Origin: Taibaiella chishuiensis
GTDB taxonomy: Bacteria > Bacteroidota > Bacteroidia > Chitinophagales > Chitinophagaceae
Reading direction: 5' to 3'
Assembly (NCBI RefSeq): GCF_003014535.1
Contig: NZ_PYGD01000001.1
Coordinates: forward strand, 1,364,001 to 1,428,000
Length of the DNA: 64,000 nucleotides
The notes under the pieces are model-generated. The model had not been told where the DNA came from. It did not search any database and saw only the letters and a list, made by a program, of their open reading frames with translations. The translations under genes and the position numbers were made by a program. This document shows positions 1-8,293 of this stretch, in pieces; positions within the stretch are counted from its first letter, which is position 1, and each line of letters begins with the position of its first letter.

Positions 1-482
1 TCGACGATCCGGATAACTTTAAAACCAAAGAAGTATCCAAACTGAGCGTATTGGAAGAGATCTTCCAGCCCGAGCAGAACCCCGAGTTGTATGGCGAACT
101 GTACCACAAAGTAAGGATCAACTACTACCCGCCACACGGCGATAATAAAGAAAGCTGGGATAACATCGACATCTTCGGATGGATGGGTTACCCGATGCAG
201 ATTAAGATCAATTTCCTGTGCCGCGACTCTATCCTGGCAGCGCCGATCGTACTCGACCTGGCCCTGTTTATGGACCTGGCCCAGCGTTCTAAAATGTCAG
301 GCATCCAGGAATGGCTGTCGTTCTACTTCAAATCCCCGCAAACTGCCGAGGGCCTGAAGCCGGAGCATGACATCTTTAAACAACTGATCAAACTGCAGAA
401 CACGCTGCGCCACATTATGGGCGAAGACCTGATCACGCACCTGGGCCTGGATTACTACCAGGATCTCGTGGAAGCGATGTAA
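1..482 (+). CDS. ino1: Inositol-3-phosphate synthase, C-terminal part (5' end outside window)
   Basis: This is the last 159 codons of a myo-inositol-phosphate synthase; the open frame runs off the left edge, so the NAD-binding N-terminus is missing. The family converts glucose 6-phosphate to inositol 3-phosphate in the cytoplasm. The visible part carries the expected C-terminal features: a GWMGYPMQIKINFLCRDSILAAP-type stretch (seen as GWMGYPMQIK then NFLCRDSILAAP) and the following helix with LDLALFMDLAQR. The internal TTG or ATG codons are not starts, because clear family sequence precedes them. pgpA follows after 18 bases, so the two are probably co-transcribed. In Bacteroides the same enzyme sits beside a PgpA homologue in an inositol-lipid cluster (recalled knowledge), which makes inositol phospholipid synthesis the likely purpose. 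Confidence 0.9.
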   Translation, partial: DDPDNFKTKEVSKLSVLEEIFQPEQNPELYGELYHKVRINYYPPHGDNKESWDNIDIFGWMGYPMQIKINFLCRDSILAAPIVLDLALFMDLAQRSKMSGIQEWLSFYFKSPQTAEGLKPEHDIFKQLIKLQNTLRHIMGEDLITHLGLDYYQDLVEAM

Positions 483-500
483 GCAGCGCAACAATCAGCA

Positions 501-959
501 ATGAATTTATCGAAAACTATAGCTTCCATTTTTGGAATCGGATATATACGCAAAGGCGGTGGTACAGTAGCTGCCGCCTTTGCTGTACTCGTCTGGTGGC
601 TTTTGTTCCGTAACGGTACAGCTGCGGCCTGGCCGGTACTGCTTACTATTGCCGTTACCGCGCTTGGCGTTGCGGTAGGCAACCAGGTAGAGCGCGACTG
701 GGGCAAAGACAGCTACCGCGTGGTGATCGACGAAGTGGCCGGTATGTTTATCAGCGTGTTATTCGTACCGCTCGACTGGAAATGGTTGCTGACGGGCTTC
801 GTACTCTTTCGTTTTTTTGATATTGCCAAGCCTTTATACATACGGAAAATGGAAGCCTGGAAAGGCGGCTGGGGCGTAATGATGGACGATGTGCTGGCCG
901 GGATATATGCCAATATTATCCTGCAGGTCATTATCGTATTGTATACTCAGCTTCGGTAG
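501..959 (+). CDS. pgpA: Phosphatidylglycerophosphatase A family protein
   Basis: A 152-residue membrane protein of the PgpA family, which removes the phosphate from phosphatidylglycerophosphate to give phosphatidylglycerol. It shows the family's N-terminal FGIGYIRKGGGTVA segment (about residues 11-24), the acidic VVIDEVAGM motif (about 74-82) and a second acidic MMDDVLAG motif near the end (about 127-134), with four hydrophobic segments. Length is normal for the family. It lies 18 bases after the inositol-phosphate synthase and 37 before the GtrA gene on the same strand. Given that context it may act on phosphatidylinositol phosphate rather than, or as well as, phosphatidylglycerophosphate; this is inference. 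Confidence 0.9.
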   Translation: MNLSKTIASIFGIGYIRKGGGTVAAAFAVLVWWLLFRNGTAAAWPVLLTIAVTALGVAVGNQVERDWGKDSYRVVIDEVAGMFISVLFVPLDWKWLLTGFVLFRFFDIAKPLYIRKMEAWKGGWGVMMDDVLAGIYANIILQVIIVLYTQLR

Positions 960-996
960 AGTTTCGGTGAGTTGCCGAACATAAGGTATAGATCAG

Positions 997-1371
997 ATGT
1001 TCACATTTTTAAAGGCGCAGGTATCCTCGCTGTTATCCACTGCGGTCGATTTTTTGATCACCATTCTCCTGAAGGAGCTCTTCGGCGTATGGTACCTGGC
1101 GGCGAGCGTTACCGGCACGATCTGCGGCGGTATTACCAATTTCCTTTTGGGCAGAACCTGGGTTTTTGCTTCCAAACAAAAGGCGGCGGGTCCGCAGGCG
1201 CTGAAATACGGCCTGGTATGGACCGGCAATTTATTACTCAATGCCGGCGGTATGTACCTGTTTACCGATACGTTCGGTTTTAAATACTGGATATCGAAAG
1301 TGTCGGTATCCTTAATTGTAGGGATAGGATATAATTATGTACTTCAGAAATTCTTCGTTTTTAAAAAGTAA
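997..1371 (+). CDS. GtrA family membrane protein
   Basis: A 124-residue protein with four predicted membrane helices matching the GtrA/DPMS family, whose members help move or use polyprenyl-linked sugars or appear next to lipid-linked glycosyltransferases. Typical features are an early acidic residue in helix 1 (STAVDFLITILL), a GGITNFLLGRTWVF segment (about residues 44-57) between helices 2 and 3, and a basic end (YNYVLQKFFVF). It lies in the run inositol-phosphate synthase, pgpA, gtrA, DUF5686, with 10 bases to the next start. A role in decorating or flipping a lipid made by this operon is possible but not shown. Confidence 0.85.
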   Translation: MFTFLKAQVSSLLSTAVDFLITILLKELFGVWYLAASVTGTICGGITNFLLGRTWVFASKQKAAGPQALKYGLVWTGNLLLNAGGMYLFTDTFGFKYWISKVSVSLIVGIGYNYVLQKFFVFKK

Positions 1372-1381
1372 TTTATATAGC

Positions 1382-3925
1382 ATGGCCAGCTTTAAAAAGT
1401 CTGTTGCTTTATTACTTGTTCTTTCCTGGTTCACTGTAAGCGCCTTTGCACAAACCATAATTAAAGGTACGGTGCGCGAAGGGGGCAGCAAGGAGCCTAT
1501 GCCTTTTGTAAGCGTGGCTATTAAAGGTACCACCAGCGGTACCACTACCGATGTAAACGGTAACTACGAGATCTCCACTTCCGAGCAGGTGAATAAGATT
1601 CAGTTTACCTTCCTGGGTTTCCAGACCGTTACCCGCACTTTCGTTACCGGCCAGAGCCAGGTGATCGACGTGGTGATGCAGGATGACAGCAAGACCCTGG
1701 AAGAGGTCGTGATCAAACCCAAAAAAGAAAAATACCGCAACAAAAATAACCCCGCTGTTGAACTCATCCGCCAGGTAATCGCCCATAAAAAACAAAACCG
1801 GATCGAAAGTTATGCTTATGTGCATTACCAGGAGTATGAAAAGATGCAGCTGGCGATCAGCAATACCCCCGAGTCGCTTAAAAAGAATATCCTGTTCAAA
1901 AAATACCAGTTCGTACTCGATAACGTAGACACCACGCGCTTTGAAGGCAAAGCGCTGCTGCCCTTGTACCTCGAGGAGAACATTACCGAAAAATATTTTC
2001 AGCGCGACCCGGAAAAGAAGAAATCTGTTATTACCGCAACCAAACGGATCAACTTCGATGATAAGTTCGTGAACAACGAGAGCATTACCAAATACATGAA
2101 GCACCTGTACCAGGATGTAGACCTGTATGAGAATAATGTGTACATCATTACCAACTCCTTCCTGAGCCCGATCGCCGACATGGCGCCGGCGTTCTATAAG
2201 TTTTACATTACCGATACCGTATCCAATGACGGGATTAAACTGGTGGAGCTGTCCTTTGGGCCCAGGAACAAGAACGACTTCCTGTTTCTCGGTAAGATGT
2301 ATATTACCCTCGATGGTAACTATGGCGTGCAGAAGGCAGACCTGGGTGTGAGCAAAGACATTAACCTGAACTGGGTAACCAGTCTCAACCTTACCCTCGA
2401 CTACGAACGCAGCACCGATGGCCGTTACCATCCTTCCAAAACAGCCTTGCTGGTCAACTTCGGCGTATTCAGCGGTAAGAAAGGCATCTTTGGCGAACGC
2501 GTGGTAACCAACCGTAATTTCGATATACAAACCCCGATCGCCGATACCGTATTCAAAGGACCGGAACTGGTGCGTACCGACAGCTCGCTGAGCAAGACCG
2601 ACCGCTACTGGCTCGAGAACCGGCCCGACTCGCTGAGCCGTGTGGAAGAGCAGGCCTACAAGAACATGGACAGCCTGAACAACATGAAATCCTTTAAACG
2701 GATCATGAGCTGGGCCACGCTGGTACTGGCCGGTTATAAAGATGTAGGTCCTGCGGAGATCGGCCCGGTAAGTACCTTCTACAGCTTTAACCCGGTAGAA
2801 GGTTTCCGCCTGCGTTTTGGCGGCCGTACCACTACAGCGCTCAGCAAACGTTTTTATACCGAGGCTTACGGCGCGTACGGCTTCAGGGATGAACGCTGGA
2901 AATTCTTCCTGAGCGGTACCTATTCGATCAACAACAAAAGTATCTATACCTATCCGCTCAATTACTTCAGGGCCAGCTTCCAGCGCGAGGTCAACATACC
3001 GGGGCAGGAGCTGCAGTTTATGCAGGAAGATAACTTCCTCCTGTCCTTTAAACGCGGGGTAAACGATAAGTATCTCTATAACGACATCCTGAAACTGGAA
3101 TATGTATACGAGTTCGGCGATCATATGTCGGTGCGGCTGCAGTTCAAAAACCTGAAACAGGAGGCGGCCGGCGGCCTTACCTTCGTGCATTCCGATGCGA
3201 TACTGGCTGATACCATCAAGGATATGACCACATCCGAGTTTGGCTTCGAATGGCGTTGGGCGCCGCACGAGCAGTTCTTCCAGCGCAAGTTGTACCGTAC
3301 GCCTATTCCCAACCCTTACCCCATTATTACCATCCGGTATAACCAGGGTGTCAAAGGCTTTATGGGCGGACAATATAACTACCAGTCCATCAGTGGTAAT
3401 ATCTATAAACGCCTGTACCTGTCGCAGCTGGGCTTTGCCGATCTTACAGCCGGCGCCGGTTATATCTTCGGGTCGGTACCTTACCCGCTGCTCAATATCG
3501 CCAGGGCCAACCAGACCTATGCCTACCAGTTGCAGTCTTATAACCTGATGAACTTCCTGGAGTTTGTAACGGATAAATATGTGAGCTTTAATGCCGACTA
3601 CCATATGTACGGCTTTATCTTTAACCGGGTGCCCCTGCTGAAGAAGCTGAAGCTGCGCGAGGTGGCCGGGTTTAAACTGTTGTATGGCGGGCTGCGCCCA
3701 TCCAACCGGCCGGAGAATAACCCGGAACTACTCAAGTTCCCGGTTAATGAATATGGCACCACGACTACCTTCTCGCTCGATAAACAACCTTATATGGAGC
3801 TGAGCGTAGGTGTGGAAAATATATTGAACCTGATCCGTGTCGACCTGATCAAACGCTTGTCCTATATCGATCATCCGAATGTATCGCAGTACGGTATAAG
3901 GGCCAGGCTTAATTTCGACTTTTAA
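1382..3925 (+). CDS. DUF5686 / carboxypeptidase-regulatory-like outer-membrane protein
   Basis: An 847-residue exported protein. The chosen start gives a clean signal peptide (MASFKKSVALLLVLSW, then SAFAQ). An in-frame upstream codon would overlap the GtrA gene by 35 bases and spoil the signal. Residues about 25-110 form a carboxypeptidase-D-regulatory-like beta-sandwich (IKGTVREGGSKEPMPFVSV, then DVNGNYEISTS). The remainder matches the DUF5686 family of Bacteroidota, rich in alternating aromatic strands and ending in a hydrophobic aromatic strand (RARLNFDF), as expected for an outer-membrane beta-barrel. The substrate or role of the family is unknown to me. It closes the operon; a strong hairpin follows the stop. 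Confidence 0.85.
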   Translation: MASFKKSVALLLVLSWFTVSAFAQTIIKGTVREGGSKEPMPFVSVAIKGTTSGTTTDVNGNYEISTSEQVNKIQFTFLGFQTVTRTFVTGQSQVIDVVMQDDSKTLEEVVIKPKKEKYRNKNNPAVELIRQVIAHKKQNRIESYAYVHYQEYEKMQLAISNTPESLKKNILFKKYQFVLDNVDTTRFEGKALLPLYLEENITEKYFQRDPEKKKSVITATKRINFDDKFVNNESITKYMKHLYQDVDLYENNVYIITNSFLSPIADMAPAFYKFYITDTVSNDGIKLVELSFGPRNKNDFLFLGKMYITLDGNYGVQKADLGVSKDINLNWVTSLNLTLDYERSTDGRYHPSKTALLVNFGVFSGKKGIFGERVVTNRNFDIQTPIADTVFKGPELVRTDSSLSKTDRYWLENRPDSLSRVEEQAYKNMDSLNNMKSFKRIMSWATLVLAGYKDVGPAEIGPVSTFYSFNPVEGFRLRFGGRTTTALSKRFYTEAYGAYGFRDERWKFFLSGTYSINNKSIYTYPLNYFRASFQREVNIPGQELQFMQEDNFLLSFKRGVNDKYLYNDILKLEYVYEFGDHMSVRLQFKNLKQEAAGGLTFVHSDAILADTIKDMTTSEFGFEWRWAPHEQFFQRKLYRTPIPNPYPIITIRYNQGVKGFMGGQYNYQSISGNIYKRLYLSQLGFADLTAGAGYIFGSVPYPLLNIARANQTYAYQLQSYNLMNFLEFVTDKYVSFNADYHMYGFIFNRVPLLKKLKLREVAGFKLLYGGLRPSNRPENNPELLKFPVNEYGTTTTFSLDKQPYMELSVGVENILNLIRVDLIKRLSYIDHPNVSQYGIRARLNFDF

Positions 3926-3941
3926 CGGCCATCATAAGCAT

Positions 3942-3981
3942 AAACAACAAGGGCTGATCTCGCGATCAGCCCTTGTTGTTT
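3942..3981. terminator. Bidirectional terminator hairpin
   Basis: A perfect inverted repeat with 18-base arms and a 4-base loop (left arm AAACAACAAGGGCTGATC) lies between two converging genes, the DUF5686 gene and the thioesterase. The A-rich and T-rich ends of the arms let it serve both strands. Confidence 0.9.
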
Positions 3982-4005
3982 GGAATGGAAACGATACTTA
4001 TTTAC

Positions 4006-4395
4006 TTATTCGTAATTGATCTTGGCCGGGCGCTTCTGGTCGTCGATGGCCACGAAGGTAAAGGTGCCGGTAATGGCTTTTTCCCTTTCGTTGGTATACA
4101 TCTGCTCGATAAAGATCTCCACCTTTACCTTCAGGCTGGTAGAGCCGATATAGGTTACGCGGCCGATCAGTTCGATAATGGTACCTGCCGGGATTGGTTT
4201 TTTAAAGTCGATCTTATCGGAAGAAACAGTTACTACTTTTTTACGGGTAAAACGCGTAGCGGCAATAAAGGCCACTTCATCCATCATTTGCATGGCAGAG
4301 CCTCCGAAGAGCGTATCATAGTGGTTGGTAGTGTTGGGGAATACCGCTTTGAAGATGCGGGTTTCGGAGGCGTCGATGCGTTGTTCTAAAGTCAT
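4006..4395 (-). CDS. Acyl-CoA thioesterase, hotdog fold
   Basis: A 129-residue single hotdog-domain protein of the YciA/BFIT acyl-CoA thioesterase group, which hydrolyses acyl-CoA to free acid and CoA. It shows FPNTTNHYDTLFGGSAM (about residues 19-35) with the conserved Asn/His and GG helix start, followed by MMDEVAFIAA carrying the catalytic-type acidic residue. A second half with TVSSDKIDFKKPIPAGTIIE matches the hotdog beta-sheet. Length is typical. The start codon overlaps the stop of the CWC gene by four bases (ATGA type), so the two genes are translated from one message. Chain-length preference cannot be read from sequence. Confidence 0.88.
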   Translation of the reverse strand: MTLEQRIDASETRIFKAVFPNTTNHYDTLFGGSAMQMMDEVAFIAATRFTRKKVVTVSSDKIDFKKPIPAGTIIELIGRVTYIGSTSLKVKVEIFIEQMYTNEREKAITGTFTFVAIDDQKRPAKINYE

Positions 4396-4631
4396 TTTTT
4401 TAAAGGAGGTAATATTTGATTTACTTTTTCATTGAAAGATTTAAGCCGTATCTCGTGCCTGATCTCGAGCAGGCATTTGCGGCAGAGACAGTCGGCATAG
4501 TTGCGGGCTATGTAATCCTTCTCTGCATCGTTAAAGGTTATGCCGTCGCATTGACAGGCAGTTACATTGCCTACTTTACATTCGAAAGCGGCACTACAAC
4601 GGGGACATGATTTGGTTTCGTGACACGGCAT
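4392..4631 (-). CDS. Cysteine-rich CWC family protein
   Basis: A 79-residue protein with the CWC signature: a [16 protein letters not shown] start with CPRC (residues 10-13), then C and CQC, and a C-terminal [10 protein letters not shown] motif (about 49-58). Eight to nine cysteines in pairs suggest zinc binding. The family is widespread and small, and its function is unknown. It is translationally coupled to the thioesterase downstream by a four-base overlap. Confidence 0.8.
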   Translation of the reverse strand: MPCHETKSCPRCSAAFECKVGNVTACQCDGITFNDAEKDYIARNYADCLCRKCLLEIRHEIRLKSFNEKVNQILPPLKK

Positions 4632-4727
4632 AATAACAATGCAAAAATACTATTTACAAGCTATACCAGCTAACCTTGTATCTAAAGCCGGTATAACGGG
4701 CGGGGCCCGCTATACCGGCTCCGGGTA

Positions 4728-7034
4728 TCAGGAGGCAATCGGCTGCAGTACGTTTTGTCTTGCAGTTTCGGCAGCCTGTACCATGTTCTTTAATGCAGCT
4801 TCTGTTTCGCTCCAGCCACGGGTTTTAAGGCCGCAGTCGGGGTTTACCCACAGGTTGCGGGCGGGCAGCAGAGCGGCCGCTTTTTCCAGCAGGGCTACCA
4901 TCTCGGCTACCGTAGGTACGCGGGGCGAGTGGATATCATATACGCCGGGGCCTATCTCGTTAGGGTATTTAAAACCGGCAAAGGCCTCCAGCAGTTCCAT
5001 TTGCGAGCGCGAAGTTTCGATCGTGATCACATCGGCATCCATGGCCGCAATGTGTTCGATCATATCGTTAAACTCGGAGTAACACATGTGGGTATGGATC
5101 TGGGTCTGGTCCTGTACGCCCGATGCCGCTATGCGGAAGGCTTTTACGGCCCAGTCCAGGTAAGCCGCGCGCTCGTCGCGGCGCAGGGGTAAGCCTTCGC
5201 GTATGGCCGGCTCGTCGATCTGGATCATACGGATGCCTGCAGCTTCGAGCGCCACCACCTCTTCGCGTATCGCCAGTGCGATCTGGTTGGCGGTAATGCT
5301 CCTGGGCTGATCGTCCCGTACAAACGACCATTGCAGTATCGTTACCGGGCCGGTAAGCATACCTTTCATAATGTGTTGGGTTACCGACTGGGCATACTGG
5401 CTCCAGCGTACCGTCATATCATGCGGGCGGCTTACATCGCCATAAATAACCGGGGGCTTTACGCAACGGCTGCCGTAACTCTGCACCCAACCGTTCTGCG
5501 TAAACAGGAAGCCGTCGAGCTGCTCGCCAAAGTACTCCACCATATCGTTGCGTTCAAACTCGCCATGTACCAGCACATCCAGGCCCAGGGCTTCCTGCAG
5601 CTTTATGGTGCGTTCGGTTTCGGCTTTGATCAGTTCATCGTAATGCTGTTTCGAAATAGCGCCTTTCTTCAGTTGTGCCCGCCAGCTGCGTACGTCGGCC
5701 GTTTGCGGAAAGGAGCCTATGGTTGTGGTGGGGAACAGGGGCAACTGAAAACGCTCCTGCTGTACCCGCTGCCGGGTGGTGAAGGCGCTGTGGCGGCGGG
5801 CATCGGCATCGGTAATATTGGCTACCTTTTGTTTTACGTCCTGCTTGTGGATCAGCGACGACAGGTTGCGGCTTTGTATCGCTTCCCTGTTGGTAACAAG
5901 CAACTGCTCGTTGCCGTCCAGTATGGCTTTCAGCTCCTGCAGCTCATCCAGCTTCTGCCGGGCAAAGGCCATCCAATTGCGGATACCTGCGTCCAGCGCG
6001 GTTTCCAGCCCGAGGTCGAAGGGGCTGTGCAACAGCGAACAGGATGGGGCGATCATAACGCGGTCCGCGCCGATCGCTTCCTGCGCTTTCCGGATATGCT
6101 CCAGCGACCAGGCATAGTTGTTCTTCCATATATTGCGGCCATCGACTACACCCAGCGACAGGCTTAGCTTTTCGGGGATAGCGGCCAGCACGGCATCCAG
6201 TTGTTCCGGTGCACGTACCAGGTCGATATGCAGGGCGCATACCGGTAGCTTTACCGCCAGTTCCGTGTTTTCCTTCAGGGCGCCGAAATAGGTGGTGAGT
6301 ACGATTTTCAGGCCGGGGCATTGTTTGTTGATCTCTTTATAGGCCAGGCGTATGGCTTCGCGCTCTTTATCATCCAGGTCCAGCGCCAGTACAGGCTCGT
6401 CGAGCTGTACCCATACCGCGCCATAACTGGCCAGGCGGTTCAGTATGTCGATGTATACGGGCAGCAGGCGGGGCAACAGGTCGATGCGGTTAAAGCCGCT
6501 CTCTTTCTCCTTGCCCAGCAGCAGGTAAGATACCGGTCCGAGCAGTACGGGCTTAGGTATTTTACCGGTTACCTGGCGGGCGCCGTTAAACTCTTCGAAT
6601 ACTTTATCGGAGCATATTTTGAATTGCTGTTGTTTGGTAAATTCGGGTACGATGTAGTGGTAATTGGTATCGAACCATTTGGTCATTTCCATGGCGGTAA
6701 TGTCCAGGCCATCTTTCTGGTAGCCGCGGGCCATGGCAAAATACAGGTCCAGTTCCGTATTACCTTTTACGTCGGTTACCACGGGCATATATCGGGCGGG
6801 TATAGCGCCCAGCAACAGCGACATGTCGAGTACATGATCGTAGAAGCTGAAATCATTACAGGGTACGAGGTCGATCCCGGCCTGGGCCTGGGTCTTCCAG
6901 TAATTTTCTCTCAGGGTTTTGGCTGTGTTGTACAGGTCGTCTTTCGATGATTTGCCGGCCCAGTACAGTTCACAGGCTTTTTTCAATTCGCGTCTGGCAC
7001 CAATGCGCGGGTAGCCGAGGTTGTTTAATAACAT
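4728..7034 (-). CDS. metE: Cobalamin-independent methionine synthase
   Basis: A 768-residue 5-methyltetrahydropteroyltriglutamate-homocysteine methyltransferase, the last step of methionine synthesis without vitamin B12. Both halves of the family are complete: the N-terminal domain begins with [16 protein letters not shown], and the C-terminal catalytic barrel begins at [14 protein letters not shown]. Zinc-ligand motifs are visible in HTHMCYSEF and DCGLKTRGW near the end. Length matches the family (about 750-770). A cobalamin riboswitch occupies the long leader, so expression should fall when B12 is available, presumably because the B12-dependent MetH (not in this window) then takes over. Confidence 0.97.
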   Translation of the reverse strand: MLLNNLGYPRIGARRELKKACELYWAGKSSKDDLYNTAKTLRENYWKTQAQAGIDLVPCNDFSFYDHVLDMSLLLGAIPARYMPVVTDVKGNTELDLYFAMARGYQKDGLDITAMEMTKWFDTNYHYIVPEFTKQQQFKICSDKVFEEFNGARQVTGKIPKPVLLGPVSYLLLGKEKESGFNRIDLLPRLLPVYIDILNRLASYGAVWVQLDEPVLALDLDDKEREAIRLAYKEINKQCPGLKIVLTTYFGALKENTELAVKLPVCALHIDLVRAPEQLDAVLAAIPEKLSLSLGVVDGRNIWKNNYAWSLEHIRKAQEAIGADRVMIAPSCSLLHSPFDLGLETALDAGIRNWMAFARQKLDELQELKAILDGNEQLLVTNREAIQSRNLSSLIHKQDVKQKVANITDADARRHSAFTTRQRVQQERFQLPLFPTTTIGSFPQTADVRSWRAQLKKGAISKQHYDELIKAETERTIKLQEALGLDVLVHGEFERNDMVEYFGEQLDGFLFTQNGWVQSYGSRCVKPPVIYGDVSRPHDMTVRWSQYAQSVTQHIMKGMLTGPVTILQWSFVRDDQPRSITANQIALAIREEVVALEAAGIRMIQIDEPAIREGLPLRRDERAAYLDWAVKAFRIAASGVQDQTQIHTHMCYSEFNDMIEHIAAMDADVITIETSRSQMELLEAFAGFKYPNEIGPGVYDIHSPRVPTVAEMVALLEKAAALLPARNLWVNPDCGLKTRGWSETEAALKNMVQAAETARQNVLQPIAS

Positions 7035-7220
7035 GCGTATATCGCTTTTAAAAGTGAATAAACAGGTGTTGCGATATGCTTTGGCGAAAAGAAAAAACTG
7101 GAGGGGAGGATAAGGACATGCAGCAGCCGCATACCATGGGTATGGCGTAAACAGCGTAGCGGGTGCTGCAATATTATCGGGCTACCGGGGCTTCAGATCG
7201 CGAAAGCATGTAACAACATA

Positions 7221-7342
7221 GCAGGGCAAGTATCTGACTTCGCAGGTACGGGTAGTACCTGCTCACAGTTGCGCGACAGTCCGTGATTTGCACACGGTTC
7301 CTTTTTAATTCCTGAGGTGGAGGCCACAGGATACCAGGCTAT
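7221..7342 (-). promoter_or_regulatory. Cobalamin (B12) riboswitch upstream of metE
   Basis: Read on the minus strand, this leader contains the B12 box GTCGCGCAACTGTGAGC (bases 7277-7261), preceded by AAAAAGGAACC and GTGCAAATCACGG, and followed by AAGTCAGATACTTGCC. These are, in order, the conserved internal-loop and closing segments of the cobalamin aptamer. GTATC near the 5' end can pair with GATAC near the 3' end to close the aptamer. A TATATTTG promoter element lies 54 bases upstream and metE begins about 190 bases downstream. The intervening leader has a CATACC/GGTATG hairpin (7130-7144) but no textbook terminator, so the switching mechanism (translation or termination) is unclear. Confidence 0.95.
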
Positions 7343-7395
7343 GAGATAATGAATGATAAGAACTTCAGAACCGGGAATTACCGGCGCTGCTGCGG

Positions 7396-7403
7396 CAAAT
7401 ATA
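7396..7403 (-). promoter_or_regulatory. Promoter -7 element for metE leader
   Basis: TATATTTG on the minus strand fits the Bacteroidota -7 consensus TAnnTTTG and would start transcription about 45 bases before the cobalamin aptamer. I see no clear -33 element at the usual distance. Confidence 0.5.
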
Positions 7404-7553
7404 GAGACAATTCGGATCGAAAGTGTCACCATAACAAAAATTGGCAATCTTGTAGTGCCGTAATCCCCCGGTTTATAAGCGGCAACCGGGTGGCTATAAA
7501 AGAAAATGAAGGCCCGCCCGGTAATAATGAGTACTTAATTGCTGCAAAAAACT

Positions 7554-7561
7554 TAATTTTG
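7554..7561 (+). promoter_or_regulatory. Possible promoter -7 element for the DUF6580 gene
   Basis: TAATTTTG fits TAnnTTTG and lies 28 bases before the DUF6580 start codon. No clear -33 box is visible. Confidence 0.4.
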
Positions 7562-7589
7562 CCGGTAATACATCAGACAAATATTTAAA

Positions 7590-8177
7590 ATGAAACAAAA
7601 TAACGACCTGAAGCAGATTCTTCTTTGCGCCGGCTTGATCCTGGCAGCGGTAGCGGCCCGTATCGTCAATGCCGAAGCGCATCTGTATAACCTGGCGCCG
7701 GTAGCGGCATTGAGCCTGTTTAGCGGCGCGGTGCTCAAGAACAAATCTTATGCTTACCTGATTCCACTGGCGGCTTATTTTATTTCAGACCTGTACTTCC
7801 AGGTTACGGCCGGTACCGGTTTCTACGGCATCAGCCAGTTCTTCGTATATGGCGGTATGGCGTTGGTAGCTCTGCTCGGTACCCGCATGGGACAGCCTAA
7901 AGCGCTGAAAGTATTTGGTTTTTCGATCGCAGGCTCCCTGTTGTTCTGGATCATTTCCAACTTCGGTGTGTTTGTAGGCGGTTACTGGGGAACAGGCCTT
8001 AAAGGCTTTACCACTACCTACCTGATGGCGCTGCCTTTTTATACCAAAAACGGTACTACCTTCTTCATGAACTCCCTGCTGGGCGATCTGATCTTCAGCG
8101 GTGTATTGTTTGGCGCTTATGCTTTGCTGAAGCCCAAAACCAATGCTGCAAGGGAAGAAGTACTGGGTGTACGTTAA
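7590..8177 (+). CDS. DUF6580 family putative transport protein
   Basis: A 195-residue integral membrane protein with about five to six hydrophobic helices, matching DUF6580, a Bacteroidota family labelled as putative transport. Visible family features are the N-terminal AAVAARIVNAEAHLYNLAP stretch, including NLAPVAALSLFSGA, and later FVGGYWGTGLKGF. The architecture resembles small substrate-binding membrane components of vitamin transporters, but I see no ATPase partner nearby. It is divergent from metE and its cobalamin riboswitch, though the riboswitch is on the other strand and cannot control it directly. Function is unknown; a link to cobalamin or cobalt uptake is speculation. Confidence 0.75.
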   Translation: MKQNNDLKQILLCAGLILAAVAARIVNAEAHLYNLAPVAALSLFSGAVLKNKSYAYLIPLAAYFISDLYFQVTAGTGFYGISQFFVYGGMALVALLGTRMGQPKALKVFGFSIAGSLLFWIISNFGVFVGGYWGTGLKGFTTTYLMALPFYTKNGTTFFMNSLLGDLIFSGVLFGAYALLKPKTNAAREEVLGVR

Positions 8178-8210
8178 AAAACAGGAACTTAAATTTTTAT
8201 AACAGCAATC

Positions 8211-8242
8211 AACGCAGATTATTTGAAAAAATAGTCTGCGTT
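8211..8242 (+). terminator. Stem-loop after the DUF6580 gene
   Basis: AACGCAGATTATTT pairs with AAATAGTCTGCGTT (14 pairs with one G-U, 4-base loop). The U-tract after it is weak, so it may be an attenuating or stabilising hairpin rather than a strong terminator. Confidence 0.6.
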
Positions 8243-8293
8243 ATACTTTACAAGCGAAGCGGCGCCAGGCGCGGCTTCCATTAATCCGATAAA

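Noticed and set aside
1412-3604. A 730-codon open frame on the minus strand opposite the DUF5686 gene
   Set aside because: It is a shadow of a clear coding gene, with His/Val/Gln-rich composition, no family resemblance and no start context.
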